This document shows positions 44,075-56,196 of a DNA stretch of 64,000 nt, one piece after another. The stretch lies in contig JAJGBQ010000001.1 of assembly GCA_022457065.1 (NCBI GenBank), positions 6,324,001 through 6,388,000 on the forward strand, given 5' to 3'. The stretch comes from Curvularia sp. ZM96. Taxonomy: Eukaryota; Ascomycota; Dothideomycetes; Pleosporales; Pleosporaceae. The notes below the pieces were generated by a model that did no database searches, had not been told where the DNA came from, and saw only the letters and a list, made by a program, of their open reading frames with translations. The translations under genes were made by a program, and so were the position numbers. How positions within the stretch are numbered: position 1 is the stretch's first letter; each line of letters starts with the position of its first letter.

Positions 44075-45028
44075 CTACGAGATACTACGCGCATTGAGAA
44101 CCCATCGCACTCCCTCGGCAACTACATCAGGCTGTGTCATCTGGACAAAGTGGCCACTATCGCGCGCAAACACGAGTTTGCTCTTCGTAGATAGCTCAAG
44201 GTGACGCCGCATGATACTCTCACTCTTCTCGTCAGCCGTCTCAATCAAAGCGCGTACCCGACTCCTCTGCTCTTCGCTGCCATTTCCTCTCAAAACGCCC
44301 GCCTTGTACATGCCGCTCCAGTCCCTGCTTCGCATACCTCCAATTACATATACTGGCTTGTCGCCAAGAAGCGGCTGCTTTTCATCTAGTCGCTTGCTTC
44401 GCAAAGTCTCAAAGCTTCTGTCGTACTCGTCGTCCTCCTGACGCGCGATCGCCGCGTACTTCTCGGTTGCCTCGTCGGCTATAAGCGCATCCCATTCAGC
44501 CTGCGTCAGCTTGTGCTCCGCAGCAATGCCCTTGGCAACATAGTGATTGACGCCCTCGGAAATGGCTTCGAGGTCGGGATCGTTGACGTTCAGAATCTGT
44601 GGCATGGACTCATGGTTGGCATCCACAAACACCACACCGGCAATATGGTCACCGTTTCCCGTGAGGGCAATGAACTCATTGATCAGTATGCCAGCCCAAG
44701 AATGTCCAACAAGGATAATAGGGTTGGTCAAAGGCGCGTTCTTCACCAGGTACCAAAGGTCTCTCGCGATATTCTCGGCTGTTGGTGGATGTGGAGACAC
44801 GTCAGATTGTCTGAAACCAGCGCGGTCGTAAGTGTAGCAGCGGATTGAGGGCGAAAGCTGTCGCACAACGGCTGCCCAATTCAGACTGCTACTTGCGACG
44901 CCGGATACAAAGAGCACAATCGGTTCCTGGGGGTGACTCGGCTCCGGCCCGTGAATGTACAGAGCGAGAGAATGAGTGCCATCGGTGTTTATCAGGGTTG
45001 GACGGTGAAACGAGTCGGTGGAAGTCAT
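44075..45028 (-). CDS. Alpha/beta-hydrolase fold protein
   Basis: Single exon, 317 aa, the normal length for this fold. The nucleophile elbow is VGHSWAGIL (about residue 107), the oxyanion segment precedes it (LFVSGVASSSLNW), and the catalytic His is in ARDSGHFVQMTQP near the C terminus. The acid residue probably lies in the segment around VFVDANHE or the later strand with VYVIGG. CYTYDRAGFRQSD is the usual strand-4 motif of esterases and epoxide-hydrolase relatives. There is no signal peptide, so it is probably cytosolic. The substrate cannot be read from the sequence. Confidence 0.85.
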   Translation of the reverse strand: MTSTDSFHRPTLINTDGTHSLALYIHGPEPSHPQEPIVLFVSGVASSSLNWAAVVRQLSPSIRCYTYDRAGFRQSDVSPHPPTAENIARDLWYLVKNAPLTNPIILVGHSWAGILINEFIALTGNGDHIAGVVFVDANHESMPQILNVNDPDLEAISEGVNHYVAKGIAAEHKLTQAEWDALIADEATEKYAAIARQEDDEYDRSFETLRSKRLDEKQPLLGDKPVYVIGGMRSRDWSGMYKAGVLRGNGSEEQRSRVRALIETADEKSESIMRRHLELSTKSKLVFARDSGHFVQMTQPDVVAEGVRWVLNARSIS

Positions 45029-46306
45029 GGTGTTGTAGTATCCGCGCGCTTCTGTGTTTGGGATGTCCAGTCTGCGCAGGCTTCAAGAGACGATACTATG
45101 TGGTGATACTATGCTTCGATGCAGTGCTGCACACTCGAGGCAACGGCATTGAATATAATACATACATTCAGGCGCTCCATATTTTCCAATGCGCATAAGA
45201 TTGCTTGCGCCCAACACGGCGTGATTCGATGATTAAGGGCTGGCATAGCTTCTTTAGGCGTAGGATGGGCCGTGTTTGTAAGTGAAGGGCGCTAGAATCG
45301 CACAAATGATTGTGATGGGCTAGATCCACGCTTAAAAGAATAAGCTTATCACCCCACCGCGACATCCGCCACCTTCTCAACACCACCATCATGGAGATAC
45401 GGAAACGACATCCAGCACGTTTCATATCATCAGAAAAAAATGGGGTAGACTAACGATAAGTTCCAAAAAGAGGACAGGGTCCAGAACGCCAGCCACGGTC
45501 CCAGCGATGTCGCAATGCGGGGAGGGCTGATATACTACTACGCTGAAGCGTGGAGCCACGGGTGCGTATAAATTATTTCCACATGATGCTCCGCATGCGG
45601 GACGTATAGTAACCCAACTAACATACCCACACAGGCTTTGATGCACGTTGCAAGTTTTCCAAAGAGGCGTCGGGCGTAGGCGCGATAGCCCGAGGCCCTT
45701 GCGACGAACCGGGGTATCGACTCGACATCGCCAAGCGGATATGAAGAGAAGAAAGTCAGGATGAAGCAACAAAGTACCTCACCACTCGTCATGATCTAGC
45801 AGCATCTCTGCTCAAACCGATCCGCCAGTCAAATTCAGCCCTCATGATCTCAAAGGGTCTCAGTCTGCCGCGCTGGGCAGTCGCCGATGAAATGACGTTG
45901 ATGACAAAAGCACCCATCGGTCGATTTCCAACCAAAGCACTGCCGCGGACTGCACCAGCATAGACCAGATCTCAGCGAGGCGTACTACTCATTGGTGAGG
46001 CTGCCTTACATAAGTCTGGGAGGAAGAGTTTTGCTCCACCACTGCTAGCGCGAATTGCGTGATCGCACGTCTTCACCCCCAGCTATGGCACCTTGCGGAG
46101 ATGGTTACAAAGCAGCCTCCGATGGCAGTCCCGAATATAATACTCCAGAATTGCTCGTCCTTCGTTCCCCAACTTCCAGAACGCCACGCTTGGTAACAGG
46201 TTCTTCTTTGGGGAAACCTTTGTTAGACACCAAATTGTAAACATACATCTGTTTCTGGCTTCTCTGCACGTGCCCCTATCATTCAACGCCACACACTGTC
46301 GTAAAA
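45029..46306. other. 1.3-kb intergenic region before MET16
   Basis: It holds the divergent promoters of the hydrolase gene and MET16. An 84-codon minus-strand frame (45538-45792, with a hydrophobic start) is possible but unsupported. No RNA gene or repeat was recognised. Confidence 0.4.
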
Positions 46307-47272
46307 ATGTCGTCGTCACCAGTCTTCGGCAACGTCGAAACCTACAAGCACGCCACGATCCGTGAAGAGTCTGGCTATGCCTCAGCCGAGTCGAGCCAGG
46401 AGAACCTGCAAGAAATCTTCTTCACCAGGCCTCACCTGAAGTACATCAACGCTCAGCTGGCTAAGCTCGAGCCTCAGGGTGAGTGATGGATGTCCATCCT
46501 TGTGAAAATCCATCTGGCTAATACTGGACTAGACATTCTCCGATGGTGTATCACATCTCTGCCTGGCCTCTTCCAGACTACCGCTTTTGGTCTCACTGGC
46601 TTAGTCACCGTGGACATGCTGTCGAAGCTGGACGGACCCCTGAAGCACAACATTGACCTGATCTTCTTGGACACCCTTTACCACTTCGATGAAACCTATG
46701 CTCTGGTCGACCGTGTCCGAAGGCGATACGGAACCCCCGTTCATGTCTACAAGCCTGCTGGCTGTGACAACGTGAACGACTTTACTGCCAAGCACGGTGA
46801 CAAACTGTGGGAGACAAACGATGAGCTCTACGACTACGTTGCCAAGGTCGAGCCTGCGGAGCGTGCCTACTCTGAGCTTCAAGTCAAGGCTGTCCTGACC
46901 GGTCGACGTCGTAGCCAGGGTGGCAAGCGTGGCGACCTGGACATTGTCGAGGTCGACGAGGCTGGTTTGATCAAGGTTAACCCCTTGGCCAACTGGACAT
47001 TTGCCCAAGTCAAGGAGTACGTCGACGCCAACGATGTCCCGTACAATGAGCTTCTCAACAGGGGCTACAAGAGCGTTGGTGACTGGCACTCAACCCAGCC
47101 CGTGGCTGCTGGAGAGGACGAGCGGTCGGGACGATGGAAGGGCAAGAACAAGACCGAGTGCGGTATCCACAACCCCAAGTCGCGATATGCTCAGTTCCTT
47201 CAAGAACAAGCGATGAAGCAACAAAATGAGGATCTTGCCACCAAGCTGGAACAGGTCTCTATTACGGCTTAA
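46307..47272 (+). CDS. MET16: Phosphoadenosine phosphosulfate (PAPS) reductase
   Basis: Reduces PAPS to sulfite with thioredoxin as donor, a cytosolic step of sulfate assimilation. Exons 46307-46478 and 46533-47272, with a 54-bp intron (GTGAGT, branch CTAAT, ACTAG), give 303 aa. The PP-loop-like site is TAFGLTGLVTVDML, followed by FLDTLYHFDETY. The catalytic Cys lies in the C-terminal KTECGIHNP (ECGxH motif). TGRRRSQGGKRGDL and NPLANWT complete the family pattern. The ATG at 46307 gives an N terminus typical of fungal enzymes; the later Met at 46490 lies inside the intron. MET3 follows 810 bp downstream on the same strand, so two sulfate-assimilation genes are adjacent. Confidence 0.95.
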
Positions 47273-48082
47273 AATGTTCGTCTTGGGCATTTGCATTTCC
47301 TATCCGTTTTTCAGTCTGCATTAGCATCGGCGTTTGGGCTTTGTTAGAGTTGGGCATAGCATGGAATTTGGGGTTGGACTAGTTTGGGACAGTCCAGTTT
47401 ACGGCTTGCAGAGCCGATATGTATGTACGAAGTACTATTGGGGCCGAGATACCACCGATGTACGAGCCAGCAGAGCTCTCTTATGAATCAAATGAGTTGT
47501 AGTAATCATTGTTTGCCGTCCTACCATCCGATAACCGGCATAAACCAGCAAGTAACCCGGAAACGGGTGTGGGGGTAGACGCGGATACCGCATGTCTGTG
47601 GGCCCTGCAGTGCTTTACCCCAATGGCGGGCGGTCACCGTCGTGGAGGATCCCGCGTAACGCACAAAGTCTCGGTCGGAAGTTTGCGTGGGCCCTTTTGG
47701 CTCCGCTCTCACGTCACTGCCGTTGCTTTACATAGCCTGAGCAGCGCGTACGATAGGCTCAAGCATCGCGCGAAATTGCGCAATCGGTTCCAAGATCTGC
47801 CGACCCATACAATACACCCGCTTTGTAGCCTAGCTTCTGCAGTCAAGAAAATCCAGTGAAGGCCCCATGGTCAACAAACAGGCATGGCGAGTAGCCGTAG
47901 AAATAAAAAGGTCTTGTTTGCGCCCCCAGTGTTTTCCGCTTTCTGCTTCCTCAGTCGCGCATCTTTCTTTTGAGTGACCCGGACGTTCAGAAACCCTCGC
48001 GGTGTAGTCAGGAACAGGTCGCATCACCATTCCATAAATCTCTGTCTCTAATATTCATCTACCCCTCATATCTTTTGCGGAA
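47273..48082. other. Intergenic region between MET16 and MET3
   Basis: About 810 bp with the MET16 3' end and the MET3 promoter. No ORF with protein features. I looked for a clean CYS3/MetR site (ATGRYRYCAT) and did not see one. Confidence 0.45.
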
Positions 48083-50043
48083 ATGGCGAACGCACCCCAT
48101 GGTTAGTTTGCCCTGAAGATTTTGCTGCTGTAAAGTGGTGGACATAATGGCTTACGAGACGGGTCTACAGGCGGCGTCCTCAAGGACCTGATTGCGCGCG
48201 ATGCGCCCAGGCGCAAGGAGCTCTTCGACGAGGCCGAGAAGCTTCCTGCAGTTGTTCTCAGCGAGAGGCAGCTGTGCGATTTGGAACTCATCCTGAACGG
48301 AGGTTTTTCACCCTTGGAGGGTAAGTCGTCACCATATAGCGGGGCAAGTTGGCGAGGGGCACTGTTGGCTGCCCCTCGCGTTTGCCCTGTTTGCGCGGGT
48401 TCCACCAGACGGTACCTGACAGCATCATGCAGGTTTCATGAACCAGAAGGACTACGATGGCGTAGTGGCCAACAACCGTCTCGCTGACGGCAACCTCTTC
48501 TCCATTCCCATCTGCCTTGATGTCTCCAAGGAGACCATCGACGAGGTCGGCATCAAGCAGGGCGCCCGCATTGCCCTCCGCGACTTCCGCGACGACCGCA
48601 ACCTCGCCATCCTGACGGTCGACGACGTGTACCAGCCAGACAAGGAGAAGGAGGCCAGAGAGGTTTTTGACAAGGACAACGACATCGCTCACCCTGCCAT
48701 CAAGTACCTCTACGAAACCGTCAAGGAATACTATGTTGGTGGTAAGGTCGAGGCCATCGACCGCCTGGAGCACTACGACTATGTCGGTCTCCGCTACACA
48801 CCCGCAGAGCTGCGTCTGCACTTCGACAAGCTTGGCTGGTCCAAGGTTGTTGCTTTCCAGACAAGGAACCCCATGCACCGCGCTCACCGTGAGTTGACGG
48901 TCCGCGCTGCTCGCGCCCGCCAGGCCAACGTCCTTATCCACCCCGTTGTTGGTCTTACCAAGCCCGGTGACATTGACCACTTCACCCGTGTGCGTGTCTA
49001 CCAGGCGCTGATGCCCCGCTACCCCAACGGCATGGCTGTGCTCGCTCTCCTGCCTCTTGCTATGCGTATGGCTGGTCCCCGTGAGGCCATCTGGCACGCC
49101 ATCATCCGCAAGAACCACGGTGCTACCCACTTCATTGTCGGTCGTGACCACGCTGGTCCAGGCAAGAACTCCAAGGGTGTCGACTTCTACGGCCCATACG
49201 ACGCCCAGGACGCCGTCGAGAAGTACAGGGACGAGCTCGGCATTGAGGTTGTGCCTTTCCTTCAGATGACCTACCTCCCTGAATCGGATGAGTACAAGCC
49301 CAAGAACGAGGTCGAGCAGGGTGTCAGGACTCTTGATATTTCCGGAACTGGTATGTCTCGTCTAATCTTTTTCATGCGTCAAATCATTAACTGTGCATTC
49401 AGAACTCCGCAAGCGTCTCCGAACTGGCCAGGAGATTCCCGAGTGGTTCTCTTACCCCGAGGTTGTGCGCGTGCTCCGCGAGTCGCACCCTCCCCGTAGC
49501 CAACAGGGTTTCACCGTCTTCCTGACGGGTTACCAGAACTCTGGCAAGGACGCCATTGCCCGCGCTCTCAACGTCACCCTGAACCAGCAGGGCGGCCGCT
49601 CCGTCTCTCTCCTCCTCGGTGAGACCATCCGCAGTGAACTCTCGAGCGAGCTCGGCTTCAGCCGATCCGACCGTGACAAGAACATTGCCCGCATCGCCTT
49701 CGTAGCATCTGAGCTCACCAAGGCCGGCGCCGCCGCGATCGTTGCCCCTATCGCTCCCTTTGAGGAGTCAAGAAAGGCCGCCCGCCAGACCGTTGAGAGA
49801 TACGGATCCTTCTACCTCATCCACGTTGCTACCCCACTCGAGTACGCCGAGAAGAGCGACAAGCGCGGTATCTACGCCAAGGCGCGTGCTGGTGAGATCA
49901 AGGGCTTCACCGGTGTCGACGACCCGTACGAGGTCCCCACCAAGCCCGACCTGACTGTTGACCTGTCCGTCAGCAACGTCAGAACAGCAGTGCACCAGAT
50001 TGTGCTTTTGCTTGAGAGCGAGGGTCTTTTGACTCAGTTGTAA
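48083..50043 (+). CDS. MET3: ATP sulfurylase (sulfate adenylyltransferase)
   Basis: Makes adenosine phosphosulfate (APS) from ATP and sulfate, the first step of sulfate assimilation. Exons 48083-48101, 48171-48320, 48433-49350 and 49403-50043, with introns of 69, 112 and 52 bp, give 575 aa, as in Aspergillus. The start MANAPHGG is the conserved fungal one. Active-site motifs are FQTRNPMHRAHREL and VGRDHAGPG. The C-terminal domain (from about residue 395) is the APS-kinase-like regulatory domain of filamentous fungi (FLTGYQNSGKDAIARAL), which binds PAPS as allosteric inhibitor and has a changed P-loop. The third base of codons is strongly C-biased, as expected for a highly expressed gene. Confidence 0.97.
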
Positions 50044-50465
50044 GGGATCAAAAAAAAATGGGACTTGCTTTTGTCTTTTGTTAGTTTTGGATCTACATGA
50101 AGAGCGATGATGGCATCTTTTTAACGGGCTTTTAACGACATGGTTTATGAGGTTTTGGAAAAACGCCTTGATTTCTTTTTTAGCTTTCAAGATGCGGTTG
50201 TTTAGACGAAAGAGGCGGGCTATACTAGACTTGAGGTTTAGATGATTGATCAATGGGAAAGGCTTGGTTTCATCACCGGCTAATGGTAGCTTGAATCTGG
50301 TTTTTGAATATTTTGTTCTTTGGGACTGTTAGTTTCTGCTTTGTGTGAGATGCGAGTGTATGCAGACATGACTACTTTCTTGGCCAGGGCTCACATACCT
50401 TTGCTACAATGAATCAAGACTCCATTTTATGCCTATGACTTTTATACAGTAATATACAGACCACC
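50044..50465. other. Convergent intergenic region, no gene seen
   Basis: About 420 bp between the MET3 and COQ4 stop codons, T-rich and AT-rich, consistent with two 3' UTRs. A run of eight A follows the MET3 stop. Confidence 0.45.
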
Positions 50466-51388
50466 TTACGCCCCACGCGCCACATTCTCCCTTGCTTCCT
50501 TCTCCCTCTTCCTCGCCTCTCTCTCCGCCCTCCGCATAGCCCTCAGATCGGGCGGCTTCTCGATCCCTAACCTCGTCCTCAACGCATCCACATCCGTCTC
50601 CAGCTCCTCCTCCCAATAGACATTAATCACATCGTCACTCAGCGCCCCATTCCTAGTCGCCCACGGCCCGTAAATATCCCAGAAGCGGCGCCACTCCGCC
50701 TTCTTGAGCGTAAACGCACTAAACACCGCCAGCCCCGTCATTGGCAATCCCGTATTGGCAAACTCGAACGCCTTGAGCGCGACTTCGCCCTCACGGAAAA
50801 CGGGCAGTCCGACAAGCGCGTGGTAGAAGTCGTGGCACTCGCGGTACCGCTGCATGACGTAGGCGCATTCTTCGTCGTCAATGTATTGTACGGCAGCTCG
50901 TGTGTCGGGCGAGACGCCCTCGCGATCGAGCCAGGCAGCGTAGGCGTAGCCAAGTGTGTTGGGCGGCAATTGTCGCAAGCGCGGTATGTCGAGTGAGGTT
51001 GAGGTCAGGCGGGGTCGGTCGCGTAGAATGCGGCGCCCGGTGGGGTTCAGGAGCATGCGGTCGCGCAGTTTGTAGATGAAGTAGGGCTGGGCGGTGGCTT
51101 CGCCGAAGGATGCGATCAGGTCTGGAATGGTTATAGCAGGGGAAGCGTTTTGCGTCTGGATCTCGGGTAGGTCTCACCTCCTCTTCGTGGGTCAAGGAAA
51201 CTGCCAATTCCTGAGCCCAGTGCGAGACCAAGCCTCTCTAGGCGCGTCAATGGGATGTGGCCCTCGTAGTTCGGTGGAGGGCGGTTGAGGACTGAGAAGC
51301 ATCGCAGCGACTGTCCATGTGGTGGTATTCGGGGAGTTGACTGCGCTACCAGCTGCCGGAGCTGTCGTGTTTGCACATGTCTAGCCAT
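50466..51388 (-). CDS. COQ4: Ubiquinone biosynthesis protein COQ4, mitochondrial
   Basis: COQ4 organises the coenzyme Q synthesis complex on the matrix face of the inner mitochondrial membrane. Exons 51388-51178 and 51121-50466, with a 56-bp intron (GTGAGA...TTCCAG), give 288 aa. The N terminus is rich in Arg, Gln and Ser without acids (MARHVQTRQLRQLVAQ), a mitochondrial targeting sequence. LGSGIGSFLDPRRGDLIA opens the domain. The zinc-site motif HDxxHx(n)E is in ECHDFYHALVGLPVFREGE. The C-terminal 25 residues are a charged helix rich in Arg, Glu and Lys. The Met at 51388 is preferred over 51427 because it starts the targeting sequence directly. Confidence 0.93.
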
Positions 51389-51746
51389 TGAGACGTCTCC
51401 AACCGAGGGACGGTGGTTATCATCCACTCGAGCTTCAGATGCATGACATGATGTGATGTAGGTAGGGTCTTATCGATAGCGTGCGCCACAGCCACAGCCA
51501 CAGCACGTTATTTCTACGACTCATCCGCAACCAATGCCTGAAAACACTGATGCAACACTCACTTTTACTTGGGTTTGTTTGCGAAAAGTGCTCAGTAGCC
51601 AATGCAGAATCGGTTCAAGCGATTCCAATTCATTCTTGCGCGCAGCAACTCAAAGACAAAACTCCTCTCGAATCAGAAAAAAAGAAGCACTTCAGTGACC
51701 AAAAAGACTGGCAAGATTGCTAGACATCTTGCTCTAATCTCCAAAT
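51389..51746. other. Divergent promoter region of COQ4 and the SET gene
   Basis: About 360 bp shared by two divergent genes. It contains a short CCACAG triplication (about 51486-51503) and no other recognisable element. Confidence 0.4.
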
Positions 51747-53086
51747 ATGGTATCAGCAACTACGGAGAAATCAACCTCCAACGGAGCCATGGCGGCAGCC
51801 CTCGATCCCGGCTCCAACCACACTGAGTTTGTCTCATGGGCTCAGTCCAATGGCGTTGAAATCAACAAAGTCGCTCCAGCCCGTTTCGAGGGACGAGGAA
51901 TGGGTATTGTCGCCGCTGAAGACATCAAAGTCAGTTCGCCCTTTTACCATAACTCCTCCCCCTCCAACTCCAAGATAAACGATGCTAAATCATGAAGAAA
52001 GGAGACAAGCTAGTCCATGTATCCAACAAATCCTTGGTGCATGTGGCGCTACCCAGCATCCAAAGCCTCAAACTGCCCTCTAGCATAACAGTCCACGGCA
52101 AACTCGCCTTCTCACTCGCCCTCTGGTACACAGGCCGCAAAGAGCACGACTACGCCCTCTGGCAAAACGTATGGCCCACGCACTCGGACTTCAAAGCCAC
52201 CATGCCGATCTACTACCCAGCACACCTCCAGGCCCTCCTCCCTCCCGCCGCTCAAACCCTCCTAACCAAGCAGACCCAAAACCTCGAGCGTGACTGGACC
52301 AGCCTCGCACCACATAACACAGATCTCATCGACAAGGACACTTACACCTACACCTGGCTCATCGTCAACACGCGAACTTTCTACTGGTCGTACCCAGACC
52401 TTTCCAACGCCCACCCTTCTCTCCCTAAACGCCGCAACAAACTCACTGCCGACGACTGCTACTGCATGTGCCCGTTTACCGACTACTTCAATCACTCAGA
52501 CACAGGCTGCAACCCCCAGCACTCCGCCACAGGCTACACCGTGACCGCCGACCGGTCCTACTCCGCCGGCGAAGAAGTCTTCGTAACATATGGCGCGCAC
52601 ACCAACGATTTCCTACTTACAGAATACGGCTTTATCCTGCCTCGCGGGAACAAGAACGATGCAGTTCCCTTGGATTCTTTGTTGCTGCCCCTACTGAATA
52701 AGGAGCAAGTCGCGGCGTTGAAAGAAGACGGGTTTTATGCGGATTACACGTTGTTCAGCGGGGATAGAGAGGATAGGGTGTGTTATCGTACGCAGGCGGT
52801 GCTGAGATTGCTCGTGTTGGATGCAAAAAGGTATGCGGCGTTTGTGAGTGGGGATGACGATGGAGCGAGGGATCAGCCGCGATTGAATGCGTATCTGGCG
52901 GGTGTATTGACGAAATACTCGCGGAAGATTGTCGATGTTATTGAGGAGGTGGAGGGGCTCGAGCTAGCAAGTGATGGGGGGAGGGCGGAGAAAAAGGTGG
53001 TAGAGGGTCAGAGGGAGACGCTCGTCATGCGGTGGAAGCAGATACGAGAGATCGTGAACACCGCTATTCGGTTCTTCGAATCCTGA
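51747..53086 (+). CDS. SET-domain protein methyltransferase (RKM/SETD6-like)
   Basis: Exons 51747-51929 and 51998-53086, with a 68-bp intron (GTCAGT donor, acceptor ATGAAG), give 423 aa. The split SET domain opens with ARFEGRGMGIVAAEDIK (about residues 45-61). Its catalytic core is FTDYFNHSDTGCNP (about 232-245), with the NHS motif that binds S-adenosylmethionine, and AGEEVFVTYGAHTNDFLLTEYGF (the YGxHxNDFLL signature), with the conserved Tyr. An inserted region separates the two halves, as in the Rubisco/ribosomal-lysine methyltransferase (RKM, SETD3/6) class that modifies non-histone proteins. The C-terminal part is a Rubisco-LSMT-like substrate-binding helical region. The exact substrate is unknown. 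Confidence 0.85.
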
Positions 53087-53272
53087 GCTGCTGCTCTGCA
53101 GTATGGCAGTATGCACCTACGGACGAAATAACAAAGTCCAAAAGGACGCGCCTGAAAGAATCATCTGTTTCATAATCATATGTTGTGCAAACCAAGAAAG
53201 AGTCTACTAGATAGCCCCAATTGACCTTTTACGCTTTCAATACACGAAACTGGACACGCCTCAAGCCACGGC

Positions 53273-56196
53273 TCACGCTACGCTACCTACAATCAGAGCC
53301 GCAACACCCTCCTCCTCGCTTCTTACATCAATCTTCATCGTTACACCAGTCTTTGCACTAAACGCCATTCGCACCATAGCAGCGACCTTGCCACCAGTGA
53401 TGGTCTTGCCGTAGAGCTTGAGGGTATGTGTTGATGTTGATAGAGCAACATCGGTGCCCTCCAGCGGTTGGAGAGACAGGGTCTTGGTGAGTTGTTCGGT
53501 CGCGTCTGTCGTCTGTTAGTAGAAGCCGTAGAGAAATGAGCGACCAACGTACCTGCTATGCTCTTCATGTTGCTCAGCTGCAAAGTCTCGGTCGCTGAGT
53601 CAGTGTTCGATTGCTCCCAGACGTTGTCAAAGCTGCCAGCATATGCCGGCACAACGTAGTCAGCACCAGTGAGGTAAAGATCCTCGACCGAGTATTCATC
53701 TGGGTAGCCTTCGCCCTCCTCTGGCTCGTTGGTGCTCGGGTCAATCTCCTTGCTTGTGAACTTGAGTACGTTGGTGAAGCTTGCAGCGATGAATTGTGAC
53801 TCAGTCTCAAGGCGCTTGAAGGATACGTAGACGGTGCCTGGCTCGTTTGTAGCGAGCTTTGGTGCTGGGATGACAAACTCCTCTTCTAGTTGAACATCGC
53901 CGTCGTCTTCTGGGGTGACAACCATCTCGACATCCAACAGGACTGTGTCTTCGAGAGTGTTCTTGATATCGTACTGAATGACAACGTGGTCCTTGAAAAT
54001 GTGCTTGACGGCAGTAACAACGTATTCGGTCTCTGATTCGGTGAGCTCGACGACGTCGCTCGACTTGAGCACGCCTCCATGAGCTGCCAGCTCGGGAATC
54101 TTTTGCAGCTCGGCAGCGTACTTTTGCGCGTTCGAGGCTGCATTCGCGGCGGCGTCTGCTCCAGCCTTGGAAGGTTGCTTCGCAGCACTGGGTGCCTTGA
54201 GTGTTGGAGTAGCGCCTTCGGTCTTCTTGGTGAGATCTTCCGCATCTGCTTGCTCGCGTGATACGGTAGGGATCTTGGTGATATCGAAGGCAGTCTCAAA
54301 AGTGTCGCGGGAATCCGAGCTGACGTACATAGCCAGCTGGTGCTCGAGAACCGGTAGTGAGAACATGGAGTCGTTGCGGATGAAGCTGATGGCCATGTCG
54401 TCATCCTCCTGGTCCATCAATCGGAGGTTCAATGCAGCACGGTCACGGACCTCGTCGTCGACATCGTCAAGGCAGCGGGTAAGAAGAACGTGCACCGACT
54501 TCTTGATCTCAGGGTCCTTCTGGCCAACACCAAACTTAGCAAGGGCAGAGGTGGCAGCAGCCCTGACAATCGCATTCTCCAAAACCACACGGTTGTAAAT
54601 GTAACGGATGTACTTGGTTGGGTGAGGCGTTGAAGGGCCTTCGCGTCCGAGAACGAACAGAATCCTGACTGCGAGCTTGGTGAACTCGCAGTCTTCGATG
54701 AACTCACACAGCGTTGCAAGCGCATCCTCCTTGGCCTCTGGAACGAATCGAATGAGATCCATGATTGCCTCAACAACAGCCCTCTTGAACTCGTAACCAC
54801 CTTCGTCGCGCAGAATACCGCTGAGGAAAGCGAGGAATCCGGATTGCTTAGACTTGAACTTGAGGGCTAGAGTGCGGACCGCCTCCACGATGGTCACCTT
54901 GAACTCATCTGTGATCTCAGCCATAAAGCCAGTGATTTGCTTCATCAGCCTGTCTACCGAAGATTCGTTGCCCGTCTTGAGGAGCGTTGTGATGGCAAAA
55001 GTCGCGATACTGCGGTTCGAGTTGGTGATGAGCGACTCGATATCCTGGTTGCACGATCGCACGGCATCAGGCTTAAAGGAGGCCATTTGAGACAAGATGC
55101 GAAGGGCAGCGAACTTGGTGACGGCGCGAGGAGACGTGAGGAAGAGCTGAAGAACATGGACGGCTTGTACGAGCTCGGCGTCGGTGACATCGCGCATGTC
55201 GCAGATGGCCTTTGCAGCTTCGAAGTTGACCATCTCGGACTTGTGACGCAGCCAGCCGTCGAGCAATTGCATCATGGGCTGGTAATAAAGTCAGCAGGTT
55301 CATGGTATTGTATGCGGAGTATCGCACCTTTCGGAGATTTGGGTCCTCATCAGCCAGCTTGGCCGCCAACCTGACGAGCAGGACAGTAGCAGCAGGACTC
55401 TTGACAACGCCAGCAGCCGAGTACTGTTGTACCATCTTTACCAAGCTCATCCTGTCACCAGAGCGCATCTGGTACAACAGGCCAATGGCGTGGTACTGTG
55501 TCATGTAGTTTGTGCTGGCCTGGAGAGCGGTATGCGAGCTTCCTCCGAATCCTCCCAAGAATCCACCACCCGACTTGCTTCCAGAGGCGGCCTCTGCAGC
55601 CTCAGACTGCCATCTTCGGACCACGTCCCTTGCGACGGGGAGTAGGTGATATGAGGAGACCAGGGCGGCCGAGGCTACCGAAGGATTCTTGTCGACAATG
55701 CACGTCTTGACCAGGCGCTCAATGGCTTGGACGGTCGAAGCGTCAATGACACGGCACAGGGCGCGAATGGCGTTGGGACGGTATACCACGTCGCTTCCGA
55801 CCGAGGTATCCTTCATGATCGAGGAGGTGACCATAATAACATCGTCGGCAGAGCTGGCGAGCTCCTTGATGACCAGGTAGACCATCTGGCGGAGCGAGGC
55901 ATCTTTGTTCTGGAACAGCTTGGATATGCCAAAGAAGAGGGTTGTGGCTTCTTGCCGGCCCCAGCTCTCGCCGGTGAAGAGCAGGAGTGCCAGCTTGGTG
56001 AGGATCACTCTACATTTCCGGGGCGAGATGGGGCTCTGGTTGAATACTCGTGCTGGAGTGCAACGTCAGCTTGTACTGCGCAACGCTTTCTCCCCGCTGC
56101 CGCTGCAATGCGAGTGCAGAACGCCCTACCTTCCTGGAAGACGGAAGTCTTGTCGATTTGCGCCACACCGCCCGCATCCTCGTGCTTCTTATCCAT
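53273..56196 (-). CDS. SEC21: Coatomer subunit gamma (gamma-COP)
   Basis: Part of the COPI coat for Golgi-to-ER and intra-Golgi vesicles. Four exons: 56196-56130, 56052-55328, 55278-53553 and 53505-53273, with introns of 77, 49 and 47 bp, give 916 aa, the usual size. The last exon was found only by splicing out GTACGT...GACAG; the unspliced frame runs on past it in a different, unconserved frame. The N-terminal 560 residues are adaptin-like helical repeats (TTLFFGISKLFQNKDASLRQMVYL is the most conserved block). A linker rich in Ala, Lys and Pro follows at about 580-640. The C-terminal appendage (about 650-916) ends in LIVGSVA. The gene is divergent from the lipoyl synthase gene. Confidence 0.96.

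Noticed and set aside
45538..45792. 84-codon minus-strand ORF with hydrophobic start
   Set aside because: Could be a small secreted or membrane protein, but nothing else supports it.
47610..47622. 13-mer GTGCTTTACCCCA shared with the acyltransferase/P450 promoter
   Set aside because: Dozens of exact 13-mer matches are expected by chance in a window of this size.
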